This document shows, one piece after another, positions 24,960 to 36,275 of a stretch of 64,000 bases of DNA; position 1 is the stretch's first letter; each line of letters opens with the position of its first letter. Location: assembly GCA_030063045.1 (NCBI GenBank), contig JAQSEB010000072.1, positions 1,219,501 through 1,283,500 on the forward strand, read 5' to 3'. The notes below the pieces were generated by a model. It searched no databases, was not told where the DNA came from, and was given only the letters and a program-made list of their open reading frames with translations. Source of the stretch: Pratylenchus scribneri (Eukaryota; Nematoda; Chromadorea; Rhabditida; Pratylenchidae). The position numbers and the translations under genes were made by a program.

Positions 24960-26008
24960 ATGGAGACCCGGAGTCACATAAAAAATAGATGCAAAAATAT
25001 GTTGAAAATTTGATGTAATTCTCAAAATATTGTAAAAATGAGAAAATTGTCAAAATATTTTGAAAAGATATAAATTGTCAAAATATTTTTAAAATGAGTA
25101 AAATTCTGAAAATTCAAAGTCAAAAAAAAAATTCAAAAGATTTTGAATATAATAGGAAAAAATCTGCTCAAAATTGTTTACATATTCAAAATATACCAAC
25201 TTCTAAAATATTCTGGAAATAGATAAAATTCTGGGAACATTTTGAGAATTTAAAAATTTTGAAAATATATTTTCACACTCATTTTCAAAATCAATTTGAA
25301 AATTTGAGTTAAAATATTGACAAAATAGTACCATTTACAAAATATTTTTGGAACACATCTAAATTTTGAGAATATTCTGCCAAATTGTGTTATTGACCTT
25401 TCCCTTTGTTTGACTTGGGCCGAAGGCAATGAAAGGAACAAATAAATGTTTTAATGGAAGAGGATACAGAGCCTCTTTAGCTCAATGTTATGTCGCTGAC
25501 TTTGGGCCTTGACTACTCAGGTTCGAATCCCAGCAGAATCAGAACAAGGAAAAAAAGTCAGAACAGTGCGCGAGAAAAATCAGAACAAAGGAAAAAGTCA
25601 GAACAGAAAATCAGAACAAGGGAAAAAATCAGAACAGAAAACCAGAACAATGCAAATCAGCTTTTTTGTCCCATTTTCAAAATATTCTGAAAATGAGTCC
25701 CATTTTGAAAATTCATTTTCACCCATATTTTGAATGGATATTGAAAATATGGTTCAATAGATTTTGAAAATGTTTTCAATTTTCAAATTATTTTCAAAAT
25801 TCAGACAAATGTTTAAATTCAATAGATTTTGACTAGATTTTTAAAATGAAAATGAAAAGAATTTTAAATATCTTTACAAAATTTAAGCCATTTTAAAAAA
25901 ATTCCCAAAATATTGTGCATTTCTAAAGTGGTTTTATCTCTGAAAATTCGGTGAATTTTCAGAAGATTTTCAAAATTCGGTCCAAAAATTGTGACTCCGG
26001 GGATTTCT
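24960..26008. mobile_element. Long inverted-repeat element with AT-rich arms and a tRNA-like core
   Basis: Ends 'gacccggagtcaca' (24964) and 'tgtgactccgggga' (about 25990) are inverted copies. Both arms are degenerate repeats of 'aaaatattttgaaaat'. Near the centre are a tRNA-like segment (25468-25535) and tandem 'tcagaacaaggaaaaaa' repeats. No protein frame. Ends approximate. Confidence 0.5.
25468..25650 (+). repeat. tRNA-like head plus short tandem tail (SINE-like)
   Basis: 'tagctcaatgttatgtcgct' resembles an A box/D arm and 'ggttcgaatcc' (about 25518) is a perfect B box. The 5' part gcctctt has no matching 3' acceptor strand, so it is not a functional tRNA. It is followed by about seven 'cagaaca...gaaaaa' repeats of 13-20 bases, as seen behind tRNA-derived SINE heads. 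Pol III promoter activity is possible but unproven. Confidence 0.4.
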
Positions 26009-26944
26009 ACTATCACGACAAAGAGTTCAAAATTTTAAACAATAAGATGCTAATAACTAACCACCCTCTTTGATTGATGCTGTTGGGAGCTGTCGCTGTG
26101 TATGAGAAAGCCAAAAGAGAAACGATAGAATAATGCCACGAGATAGAAAAAATTTACAAATGATATATGAATCAAATTTTCTATTAATCAGAAAAATTAA
26201 TTTTTTAATATTTTTATGAAAATTTTTTAAATTTTTACGCCATTTTTCAAAAAATCGGAAAACCGAAACCAGGATCGTCAAACCGGACATCGAAACAGAG
26301 GACCTTGATTTAAAAGCAACTTCCAATCCTATTTGTTAGCAACGAAAATTACAAAAATCTCATTTTGAAAAGTAAGCAAAATAAAGTTTAAAAAAGAGAA
26401 ATAAACAGAATCAACCTTACCATAAATTTTTGCGTTCCCTATATTAGTTGCATTAAATATTGAATAGCCAATTTTAGTATTACTTTTTAAAAAATCGAAG
26501 GAAACATTTTCCTATATTTAAACTTATTGAACCATATTCATGGAATAAAATATACAAATGATTAGATTTATTTTTCTTTTTATTCGTAAAAATATTTTTG
26601 AATATTCAGATTAGGAGCATTCTACATATGGAATAATTCTTTAATCCCATCAAAACAAATAATGTAATCCACGAATTATTCTCGTTCTATATGATTCATT
26701 CAGAATGGCCAAAAATTGTACAATGATTTTGGCGATGAGTTCTCTGTGTTTTTTGTACAAATATATTTTCACTCAATGCATTCTTGCCATTGAAGAATTT
26801 GCATAATTTAGACTAATTTTTACGCTTGATCTATTTACAATAATAAATTGGGGAATATATAAGGGCGATTCAAAATTAAAGGCCATTCATTCAGCAAGAT
26901 AATAATTGTCCAATTCTACACCCAAAATAGAAAAAATTTTTGAA
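26009..26944. other. Upstream region of defensin-like gene 1
   Basis: No exon recognised. AT-rich; presumably holds the promoter of the peptide gene starting at 26945. A 'tatataag' string at about 26857 could be a TATA-like element about 85 bases upstream of the ATG. Confidence 0.35.
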
Positions 26945-27518
26945 ATGAAGAATTCTACAAAAAATTCTGCGTATTTTTTGTCCATTTTCTTGTTGATTTT
27001 CTTGCTCAATTGCGAATTTTTCGATCAAACTTTTGGCGATGTTTTGAGTGGAAAATTTAAAGGTTTAAGTATTTATGAAATTTAGGAACTTGTGCATTTT
27101 AAATAAAAAAATTTTTAATTTTGTATCCTAGAGGCTATTATGAATAATAATGTTACGTATAAATCTTTTCTTTTCATTTTTTTTTCAATTTGTGTTAAGT
27201 TAATTTTATTAAGTAAAGGACAACATAGGTATTTACATACAGAATAGACTTGCCAAAATGGCCGAGATATGATTAAAATAAGATCATATTCGTCTTTAAT
27301 AAATAAAATTGATTTGGAAAAGTTTTTAGTAAATTTTTTTGCCATATTAGCTCCCATTATAAATTATAGTTGATTTGCTCAGCATTTAAATTAATTTTTT
27401 AAAAATTTTAGGGCCATGTATGAGCGATTCAAATTGTAATGGCGTTTGCAAATCGGAGGGCAGAAAGGGAGGTCATTGTAGCACAACATTCTTTGGCAAA
27501 TGTTGGTGCGATACTTGA
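26945..27518 (+). CDS. Drosomycin/defensin-like secreted peptide 1
   Basis: Two exons, 26945-27062 and 27412-27518 (phase 1; donor aaag|gtttaa, acceptor ttttag), 74 residues. Residues about 6-23 are strongly hydrophobic (YFLSIFLLIFLL), a signal peptide. The probable mature peptide begins at 'DVLSGKFKGPC' and has the cysteine pattern C-x5-C-x3-C-x9-C-x7-C-x-C with a G-H-C gamma core, i.e. a cysteine-stabilised alpha-beta (CS-alpha-beta) fold. Cysteine spacing, 'LSGK.KGPC' and the K-C-W-C end closely resemble drosomycin-type antifungal peptides of insects. The extra first and last cysteines of drosomycin are absent here, leaving three rather than four disulfides. Role is probably antimicrobial or secreted effector; inferred from fold. 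A near-identical copy lies inverted at 31440-31837. The intron contains AT-rich sequence and an imperfect inverted repeat. Confidence 0.85.
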
Positions 27519-27690
27519 ATTGGGGCAATTTTCGGATGATGTGAACAATTTGACGAAATGAATTAAATAAATTCGAGAAATAAAAATTAATTTAAAATTA
27601 ACCATAATGTTAAAAAAAGATGATAATTTTCCGTGAAATTATTTCATCAATTTAATGATAAATGAATACAGCATTATTATCCCTTCATAT

Positions 27691-27876
27691 TAGAGTTGCA
27701 CCCCGGAGCCCGGGGAACGATTTTCGGGGACGGGGAATTGCGGGGAGGCAAGCTTCGGGGACGGGGATTTTCCAAACTTCGGGGACGGGGACGGGGGACG
27801 GGGGCAAAAAAGCCCGGGGACGGGGGAGGGGGGGGGGGGGGGGAACGGGACGGGGAGTGGACAGGGTGCAACCCTA
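27691..27876. mobile_element. hAT-type MITE with G-rich core
   Basis: Ends tagagttgcaccc and gggtgcaaccctact-side (gggtgcaacccta) are inverted copies, and cttcatat is duplicated exactly on both sides (27683-27690, 27877-27884), the 8-bp signature of hAT insertion. The interior is a run of 'ggggacgg' repeats ending in a 13-base G tract, a strong G-quadruplex candidate on the + strand. Confidence 0.85.
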
Positions 27877-28650
27877 CTTCATATCCATTCAATGCATTAA
27901 ATATTAATTAATCCCATTTTTAGTCATTCACATTCATCACTTATACTATGCGAGTAAAAATTAAATAATTTGCCTCGGAGACAAAATCATTCATTCTTGT
28001 TCCCAATCAAAATTGAATTACCCTAGGGGCCCGACCCGAAACCCTCAAACTCAAGTGAATGCAACCTTGCGCACTATTAATTAAGCCATTTTTTTTTCAA
28101 GCACAGCTTCCTTTTGCATTTAATATAGAGGCTTAAAATATCCAAATATAATTTTTTTTACTCCTTAAATATTAAAAAAGTTTTTCTAAAAATTTTATAA
28201 AAATTTGTTTACAAGACCATTAAAAATTTTTCGATCAATTTTAAAAATGGACAAAAATGCGGAAACTCCTTTGAAACACCAAAATCGACCGATGGGGTCC
28301 CCTCATTTTATTCCATCAATGTGATGTGAATGAATGAATGGATTAAAAGGCGGCGAATATTAAATATGAAGATTATGGGAGGGAATGAACGAATTGGAGA
28401 GGGCGTCGTCGGCTGACGGATTCGACGGCTGGGCCGGGGTTGGGCTCATTCAAAGTGGAATAATAATGGGAAAATGGGAGGAAAATGAGGGGAGCATTAA
28501 AAGAAGGGGGAGGAGGAGGATGGGCGCGGATTGGGAGCCGAATATGCTATTGGGGAGGGAAATGGACTTCGATTTGTAAGGCCCAAATATATTTATTTTA
28601 AACAAATCATTCAGCCTGCAGTCAGCCTTTTGAAAAGGCACAAAAGGTGA

Positions 28651-29292
28651 GGCTAGACTAGCGTTTATATTGTAAATTGTTTTTTGATCCGAATAGTATA
28701 TTTCGTTTAGAAATGCCTTATAAAATCTATAAAAATGTATACAAGTGACTACCGAGCTCATACAAAAAAGTTATGACTTCATGAAAATCGAAAAAGTGCT
28801 TGGTCCCCCCTATGAGTCGGAAAGCGAAAAAATTTTTGAAATTTTTTTTCGGTCAAATCATACCTCAATCGACGCGTCTCGATGAGAGGAACACGAATCT
28901 GTCATTGGTTTCGCATAAAACTCAAAACTAAGAAAGTTATGGTCATTTTAATCTCGCTGGAATGTGTTGGAACTGCGGAGGAATGTAAGAAGGGACTCCG
29001 GAGTGGCGTAGCCGTAGCGACGACCCGGACCGCGGAGCGGTCCGGCGGCGAGCTTAGCGAGCGCTAGCGAGCTAAGTGAGCCGTGAGGAGCGAAGGCGGA
29101 GCACACGTAGGAGTCCCTTCTGAAATGCCCACCGGAGCAGTTCCAATCCGTATTTCCTTTGCGCAACTTCAACTTTTTATTTCGGGCTTGGTAGTCACTT
29201 TTGTATATTTTTAGACGTATTACAATACATTTCTAGAAGAAATACCGTCATACAACCAAAAAATACGTTACAATATAAACGCTAGTCTTACC
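28651..29292. mobile_element. hAT-type foldback MITE, 642 bp
   Basis: Ends ggctagactagcgtttatat and its complement atataaacgctagtcttacc. The 8-bp duplication aaaggtga lies at 28643-28650 and 29293-29300. The arms stay complementary for over 100 bases. The core (28985-29115) is GC-rich with 'gcgagcttagcgagcgctag' palindromes. The family motif gacgcgtctcgatgag occurs at about 28872. Confidence 0.88.
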
Positions 29293-29656
29293 AAAGGTGA
29301 TTTGAATTGAATAAAACAAATTCAATTGGTCCTATTCCAATTTCATATTTACAAAAATTCATCCATTGTTCCATTTTTCCCTAAACATTTTTGTATAATG
29401 GTTTAATGGATTTGGGCATTTATTATATTTTTCCTTTTATGTGATTGAATTTTCCCTATCTGAATCTGAATTTAATCGATTATGTTTTCTAATTTATTAA
29501 ATTGATTTTTGAATTTATTTTTATAAAAATTATAGAAAAGTGGTATTATGGCCATCTAATCAATTCCACCAAAAAATAAATTTTCACCAAAAATTTTTAT
29601 TTTCTTGGGGGTATTAGGAAAATTTAAGCAAAAAATATTTTCTAATTGCCAATACT

Positions 29657-29895
29657 GGTACTTATCCAGTTTAGGTCCCCTATTTGGGTCACCCTGGAAA
29701 AAGTGAAGGGTCCCCCCTTTGGGTGTTAGGGTTTGGGTGGTGTCAGGTTTTGGGTTTAGGATACACGTGAGATGATTTTTAGCCCATCCCCATCCAATCC
29801 CTAACATATCCCTGAATGACCCCAACCCTAAACCTGATGACCCATAGGGGGGACCCTTCACTTTTCAAAAAGGGGACCTAAACTGGATAAGTACC
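29657..29895. mobile_element. hAT-type MITE, GGTACTT family, 239 bp
   Basis: Perfect terminal inverted repeat ggtacttatccagtttaggt / acctaaactggataagtacc, flanked by the exact 8-bp duplication ccaatact (29649-29656 and 29896-29903). The inner arms carry 'aagtgaagggtcccccc' and its complement. No coding frame. Confidence 0.92.
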
Positions 29896-29903
29896 CCAAT
29901 ACT

Positions 29904-31439
29904 AATACTGATAAGTAAATGGTAACATTTACAGAGATCGAAATAAGATTATATTTATTCGTTTTTAACATCCACATCCTGTTAAAATTTGAAATTTTTT
30001 CTGGAATTAAATTTTTAAAAATTCATTTAATCCATAAATTCTGCAAAAATGTCAATTTAATTCAGCAATTTATAAAATTTCTAATCCATGCTATTTAATT
30101 GTTACTTATTTCTATTTTAAATTAATTTCCTTTTTTTTCATCTTAATCTCACAAAAATATTCAAAAATTTTTTTTCGTAATTTATTTACATTTATTTATC
30201 AATACATAAATCCCTTTTACACGAATATTAATAAAATTTTAAAAATGAAGCTAATTTTTGATATCCACAACACATTGATTAAACACTCCTAAAATTAATG
30301 AAATATTTGCCCAGCAGCATTGAGGGGAATTTGTATTTTTTGTTGGAAGGCTTTGGCGGCTAAAAATAATCCAATTAATGGGCACACACACAAAACGCAC
30401 CGCACAAGGGCAACATTCATTCATTCATTTATTCACATTCATTTGCGCCCTGCGGCCAGCTTCCCACACATTTATATCCACCCTCCCCCCTCCCATATAT
30501 CCAAATGCCCCAATGGACCCCTTTGCCCCACCAAAAGCATCCAACCAACCCATCCAAAAGAGCATTTTCCACCTCTTTTCCATCGTCCACATTCACCCCA
30601 ATGGTGCACATTCCAAAGCCATTTTCCCAAATTGGATGTCCCCCATTTTTGTCCCATTCACCCATTCTTTCCCAGAAAATGTGGCCCCGCGCTCTCATTT
30701 TCCCTCAATTTTCATTAAAACATTCCACAACATAATGGCTAGCCAAAAGTCTAAAACCCTAAGCCATATTGGTTTTATTTTTATGGCACACGGTTTATCA
30801 ATTTCATAAAATTTAAGCCCTCTAATAAGGAAGGAATGAATAATTTGATAAATTCCCAAGCAAAAAAAATGGTAAAAAAATTGAATGGAAACTTACTTAT
30901 ATTTGGGTTTTCGAATTTATTTAAAAAAATTCAAATTTTTGTTATCCACTAAAAATTTTCAAACACAATTCTCATCCAGGAAATATTCTAAACATATGAA
31001 ATAGAAATATTTTTAAGCAAAAAAAAAAATAAAATATTGAAAAATTTAATATTAAAGTAAAAAATGGGGGCAACATATATCTCTTTGACGATAGAGAATG
31101 GCATTAGGTTAATTAATTTTACGGCTGCAACAAAAATGTTCTCAAATAGGCTAGCTGTCAATATTCTATAATATCCCTCTTTTCCTTCTATTCTATCGAT
31201 TTCGCCATTTTTTTTTTAATAAAATTGATATCTAATAGTCAAAAGATATTTCTTATTTCATTTTTATAAATATATAATTTGTAATTAATTTCATTTTTTC
31301 TAATTTATTATATTTTATTTAGACATTTTTATCTACCTTTTATTTTATTCATCCATTAAAAATGATAATAAAATCCGTAATTTTTTCATCTTTCTCCATT
31401 TTTTCAATTTTTTTTCATGTTCTTTTTCTTTCTTTATAT
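29904..31439. other. Non-genic region between the two defensin-like genes
   Basis: AT-rich except a pyrimidine/C-rich island at about 30380-30720 with open frames in several phases but no splice-supported gene or known domain. Nothing else identified. Confidence 0.4.
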
Positions 31440-31837
31440 TCAAGTGTCGCACCAACATTTGCCAAAGAATGTTGTGTTGCAATGGCCTCCCTTTTTGCCC
31501 TCCGATTTGCAAACGCCATTACAATTTGAATCACTCAAACATGGTCCTGAGAATAATAATGTTGGGGTATTAAAAATGATTCTCCCCCTTTTTAAAATAT
31601 TAAAGGAATATTAAAAAATTATTTTTAATATTTTCAATTTAATTAACATTTTCAAATATTAAAATTATTTTTTTTAGATTTTAAAAATTCCACAAAATTT
31701 TTAGAATTATTTTTCTTGAGGTAACCTTTAAATTTGCCGCTGAGCACATCGCCATTTACACTATTGATTGTTGCCAATCCGGCCAAAATAGCAAAAATAC
31801 TAGCCAACAAAATAAAAGCGTGGCGTTGAAATTTCAT
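31440..31837 (-). CDS. Drosomycin/defensin-like secreted peptide 2
   Basis: Two exons on the minus strand, 31837-31726 and 31546-31440 (phase 1, same intron position as copy 1), 72 residues. The signal peptide (HAFILLASIFAILAGLAT) differs strongly from copy 1, while the mature part starting GDVLSGKFKGPC is almost identical (M to L, R to K and S to N changes), keeping C-x5-C-x3-C-x9-C-x7-C-x-C. The intron is 179 bp instead of 349. Such conservation of the mature peptide with a diverged leader suggests purifying selection on the peptide or a gene-conversion tract limited to exon 2. Same proposed function as copy 1. Confidence 0.85.
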
Positions 31838-32550
31838 TGTTTAATTTATAGAAATAAAATAAATTTGATAGCAATAAATTTTAAAAAAATTGAAAATAAT
31901 TAAGGAATGAAATTTGCGCACTAAAATCAAGTTTTTGAGAATTTACTTTAATTTTAATAAATTTATGAAACATTTAGGTTAGTGATGGAGTTTGGGGGAT
32001 GAGTAGGAAAAAGTGAATATTATCCCCTATGGGTTGGTGGTTTAAAGACTTTGTAGAAAGAATTAAATCCAAGATATACATGTTTTATTTAAAGCTTAAA
32101 AAATTCCCTACATATTTATCAGTGCAAAATTTGGATAGTAAATAAAATTTAATAAATAAAATAATAAAAATTAAAATAAACTGCGCAAGAATGAAATTTT
32201 CTAATAATCCAGCCTTCTTTAAATGCGGCTCAATGTCCTTTTCTAATTGATCATCAAATATGTTCACCCCCGTTCATTCGGGGAATAAGCCAACAATGAT
32301 CATCATCATCCCCTCGCCCAATGATGAGCGAATTCTCTATTCTTTTTATTAATTAATCATCAATTTGGGAACATCAACCAACCCGTTTGATCAACAAACA
32401 TGCATTTCGCCCAATTATTACAATTAGTTGTTTATCAAAGAATTTGTTTTTTAAAAATGAATTACCGCTCTTTTGTAATATTTTCTTTGGATGGGATCAA
32501 AGAATAAAGTAAGAAAATTGAAAAAATTTTGAACGAAAAATTTTACCGGA
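31838..32550. other. Upstream region of defensin-like gene 2
   Basis: AT-rich, no exon. A remnant of the GGTACTT MITE core (aaaaagtgaatattatcccc followed by ctatgggt) is seen at about 32010-32035. Would contain the promoter of the peptide gene read leftward from 31837. Confidence 0.4.
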
Positions 32551-32558
32551 TTTTTATT

Positions 32559-33154
32559 GGTACTTTTCCGTTTTGGTACACCCCCATAAAAAATGATGAA
32601 AATCATGTCCTATGAGTAATTTTAGGCGTAGAACGCGAATCTGACATCCATTTTGTCATATTGTACCATCTTGGTAAGATAATGTCAACTTTACCATGAA
32701 AATGTCAAGGGGGGCACCAAGGGCATTTTTTATCAAAATTTTTGTATGGCCAATATATAGCTCATTTTACTCAGCTCGATGAGCTGTATCGAATGTACCA
32801 TTTTTATTTCATAAAATTGCGTTTCGCTCAAGTTAGAGGTCTAAATACCTTACCAAGATAAATTTTTCTTTTGGCCATAACTTGGCTATATTGCAATATT
32901 ATCTCATAAAAGTAGTACCATTAGATTCAGCTCGTCAAGCCTCGTCGATAGAGCAATAATATTCCTTTATTAAAAATATTTTGAAAATTGGACTTTGTTC
33001 CCCATTGACATTTTCATGGTAAAGTTGACATTATCTTACCAAGATGGTACAATATGACAAAATGGATGTCAGATTTGCGTTCTACGCCTAAAATTACTCC
33101 TAGGACGTGATTTTCATCATTTTTTATGAGGGTGTACCAAAACGGAAAAGTACC
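32559..33154. mobile_element. hAT-type foldback MITE, GGTACTT family, 596 bp
   Basis: Ends ggtacttttccgttttggta and taccaaaacggaaaagtacc; exact 8-bp duplication tttttatt at 32551-32558 and 33155-33162. Arms of about 150 bases are nearly perfectly complementary (for example tttaccatgaaaatgtcaa with ttgacattttcatggtaaa), so the whole element can form one long hairpin. Confidence 0.92.
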
Positions 33155-33436
33155 TTTTTATTGAAGGAATTAATCAAGGAAATATAACACAAAAAAGCAT
33201 TTTGGAATAAATTAGTGATGCTCATTATCCATGGTAATTAATTTTATTTTGAATTTGTTTCTTTCTTAGGCATCCGTTCATTTTGTCATTTATCATTTTA
33301 ATAAATTATGCATATTATTTAAATACATTAATTAAATATTTTTACTCTCATCAACTCTACTTTTCTATTCAAATTTATAAAACCTATTAATCCATCTGAT
33401 TTAACTTGATTATGAATTTGCGGTCATCGAAGGCAG

Positions 33437-33884
33437 CAGTGCTGCGCGTCAGCTATTTTGAGCCCCAGCCCCGGCCCCGGAGCTTAACTCTTGGCCCCGG
33501 CCCCAGCCACGGGGCTGCCCCGGGGCCGGCCCCGGACAAAGAGTAAAAAAATTTTTTGGCTTCTAAATTTTGAAAAATTTTTTAAAATCAAACAAATTTT
33601 GTAAAAATTATTAAATTTTTTAATGTATTTTTTATTTTTAACTATCTATCCTCGAAATATAACGATATTTCCATTATTTCATTTTCAAAAAATATAATTT
33701 TACCCTTCAAAATCAAAATAATGACCATAATTTTTGTTAAATTCGGGGCCGGTCCCGGGGCTGGCCCCGACCCTCAAAAAGTCGGCCCCAGCCCCGGCCC
33801 CGAGTCCCGGGTTTTCAGAATCCCAGCCCCGGCCCCGGGGGCCGCCCCGGGGCTGGCCCCGGAGCCGGGGCCCGCGCAGCACTG
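33437..33884. mobile_element. hAT-type MITE with CCCCGG-rich arms, 448 bp
   Basis: Ends cagtgctgcgcg and cgcgcagcactg are perfect inverts, with 8-bp duplication gaaggcag at 33429-33436 and 33885-33892. Each arm holds about ten 'ccccggcccc' type repeats; the centre is AT-rich (33540-33740). Strong G-quadruplex and hairpin potential. Confidence 0.92.
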
Positions 33885-33892
33885 GAAGGCAG

Positions 33893-35929
33893 TAGTCATG
33901 CTAAATTTTGATGCATTCTGATTTCATTTTATTCCATTCAAATTAATAACCAAATCCTCAAACCGTTTATTCCTTTCATGAAAATACCAAACCATCATTT
34001 TCCACAATACCAACCTATCTCAAAGCGCGCGGCGCCGCAAGACTAGACGCCAGTCTTGAAAAAAAAATAGATGGAAACGCTCGCTTATAAAAGGAAAATA
34101 TTCCCTAGAGAAAGAGAAAATCACGAAGAGAAAATGAGAATTGAATTGAGAGATTGGCCAAAAATGGGGAAGCGAGCAGCTATACTCACTCTCGAATTGA
34201 TGCGGCCCATTTAGGGCCCTTCTAGTTTTAGGTCCCTCATATAGCGATCCTTCACTTCTCGTCGATCCCGGAGCCAAATATATTCGTGGCTTTTGGGGCA
34301 AATGGCCCTATGAGGGCTCCGCTTGGTCCGTCCAATCCTAATTCCCGACTGCATTTTGAGCTCCCGGAATTTCCATTTTTATATAATCGCCTTGAATTTT
34401 CATTTTCCCAATTTTGCCCCTTTTCAATATGAATAGAAGTTTTCAGTTTATTTAATTTCATTGGTAGTGTTTATTAGCCTTAAACATTTAAATACTCAAA
34501 ATTGAATATTGAATCATTCCAAAAGAAACGTTAAAAGATTAAATATTTATTTTTAAGATTTATTTTGAAAAAATTCTTTATTCCATCGAATATTCATTTG
34601 TTATTTCTTTAAATTATATTTAAAAATTGTTGTAATATTCTCAAAAATTATAACGAAAATGAATCAAATTTGGAAGATATTTTTATTTTTTACTATTAAA
34701 AAGTAAAATTTGCCTAATAATAAGCTATTTATTTTAATTTTCATAATTGAGAGATAAATTTTTAATAAAAAAAATTGCTCAAGTCTTTCCGCATTGAACA
34801 CAAATTTTCGCTCTCAATTATAAATTTTATTTTTTGAACAAGTTCAAAAATGATTCAGCTTTCCATGTTTTCATTTTTTTCATATTTTTGCATTTACTTC
34901 TCATCAACTTTAATCTCAAAAATATTTTTTTCTAAAGTACAAAAAAAATTGCCAATTATAATTTTTCCCTTTGTAAGCACTCTCAAAATTGTCAGCTTCA
35001 CAACGTATATCATGCCAATGCCAATGCCATTTACACAAATTGAAAGAAAAACAATTTATCTTTCCATAGTAATGAAATAATTGGCCACTGCACTAATAAA
35101 TTGCCAATATTTCTATCGTAAATGTGTCATCGACCGTGTCCTTCGCCAATATCACACCACTATTTTTCACTTTTCCTCTCATTTTTCCACCTTTCTCGCC
35201 CCAATAGACGACAGCGCGGCCACAAAAAGCTGTCCCCTTCAATTCCGTCTCATTTACTCCCCTCCTCACGCACACACACATATCAAGCCCCTTCCCCCCT
35301 ATTGCCCTCTCCTATCCGTGCGGCATTTAATTAAAGTCCCCTCTTTTTGGCCAAGACCCCTCTCGGCTGCGAGGCTAAGCCCTTGGACGCAATTGCCGCT
35401 GCCATCGCTATCCATCCACCATTTCATTCCATTTTTGCCTCACATTCGATGTGGCAACGTCCGTGTATGTCGTCCTTTTGGCCATTTTCACACCCCAATC
35501 CCCTTCCCTTCTTCTCATATCAATGTGCGCACGCCAACCTCGGAATCCAACCATCAAAATTGTTGGGCCAATGCCTCATTCTGCGCTTTTGGATTTCCTT
35601 ATCCCTTATATTTTATATACTTTAAGTCAGGCCATTTACTCCAAATAATCTGGTTATTGCTAAAATCCAGGGGAGGAGGTTCATAATGGCTCATTATCTC
35701 TGGCTGGGCTGATGAAGTCAATTCAGATTCAGACAAAATAGTCTATTAATAATGTAACGAGTATTGATAACGTCCCCGGCATTTTCTCACTACCAACCAT
35801 TGAATCCCATCCTTCTTTTCCCTTTCTTTACTCATATCAATATGTGCTCGCTGACTTCAGAAACCTACCATCAAAATGTTGGAACGTACGAGGTCAATTC
35901 CTCAATAGGCAAAGGTCCGTGCAAATGTG
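33893..35929. other. Non-genic region with pyrimidine-rich island and a diverged duplication
   Basis: No splice-supported gene. 35081-35690 is C/T-rich with overlapping open frames in several phases, none resembling a known protein. About 85 bases at 35490-35573 recur, diverged, at 35801-35884 (common cores ctcatatcaat and accatcaaaa). The function, if any, is unknown; it could be promoter-proximal sequence of the PTB gene. Confidence 0.35.
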
Positions 35930-36275
35930 GACGATTCCTCAATAGTGCAAATGTAGGCGATTTGAACTTATAATAAATCAGAAACCGGTTTCAGACCCTA
36001 CAACCTTATACCATTTTGTAGATCTCAACAAGACGCATCGATTTGTATATAATTTGTAATGGTTTAGTCAAAATTAGAGGGTATTAAACCGTTCAAACCA
36101 CTTTTTCCAGTTTTTGTTTTTAAGCTCTTTATTTTTAGGCTAACCATGACAATTTACACACCATTTGATGCGTCTTGATGAGATCTATAAAATGATACAA
36201 GGTTTATAGAGTCTAAAACCGGTTTCTGATTTATTATAAGTCGAAAACACTCACATTTGCACTATTGAGGAATCA
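35930..36275. mobile_element. Foldback element with aaaccggttt and gatgcgtcttgatgag motifs
   Basis: gattcctcaatagtgcaaat at about 35929 is the complement of atttgcactattgaggaatc at about 36255. The arms continue through ataaatcagaaaccggtttc and its complement. Both arms hold the shared motif (caacaagacgcatcgat near 36028; tgatgcgtcttgatgagatc near 36168). No clear target duplication. Confidence 0.75.

Noticed and set aside
25468..25540. Functional tRNA gene
   Set aside because: No acceptor stem complement and an odd anticodon arm; kept only as a tRNA-like SINE head.
30320..30809. Possible gene in His/Pro-rich frames between the defensin-like genes
   Set aside because: Two or three overlapping frames open on both strands, low-complexity composition, no domain or splice partners.
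34850..35973. Possible genes in overlapping frames of the C/T-rich island
   Set aside because: Frames overlap in several phases, lack splice support and match no family I know; composition explains them.
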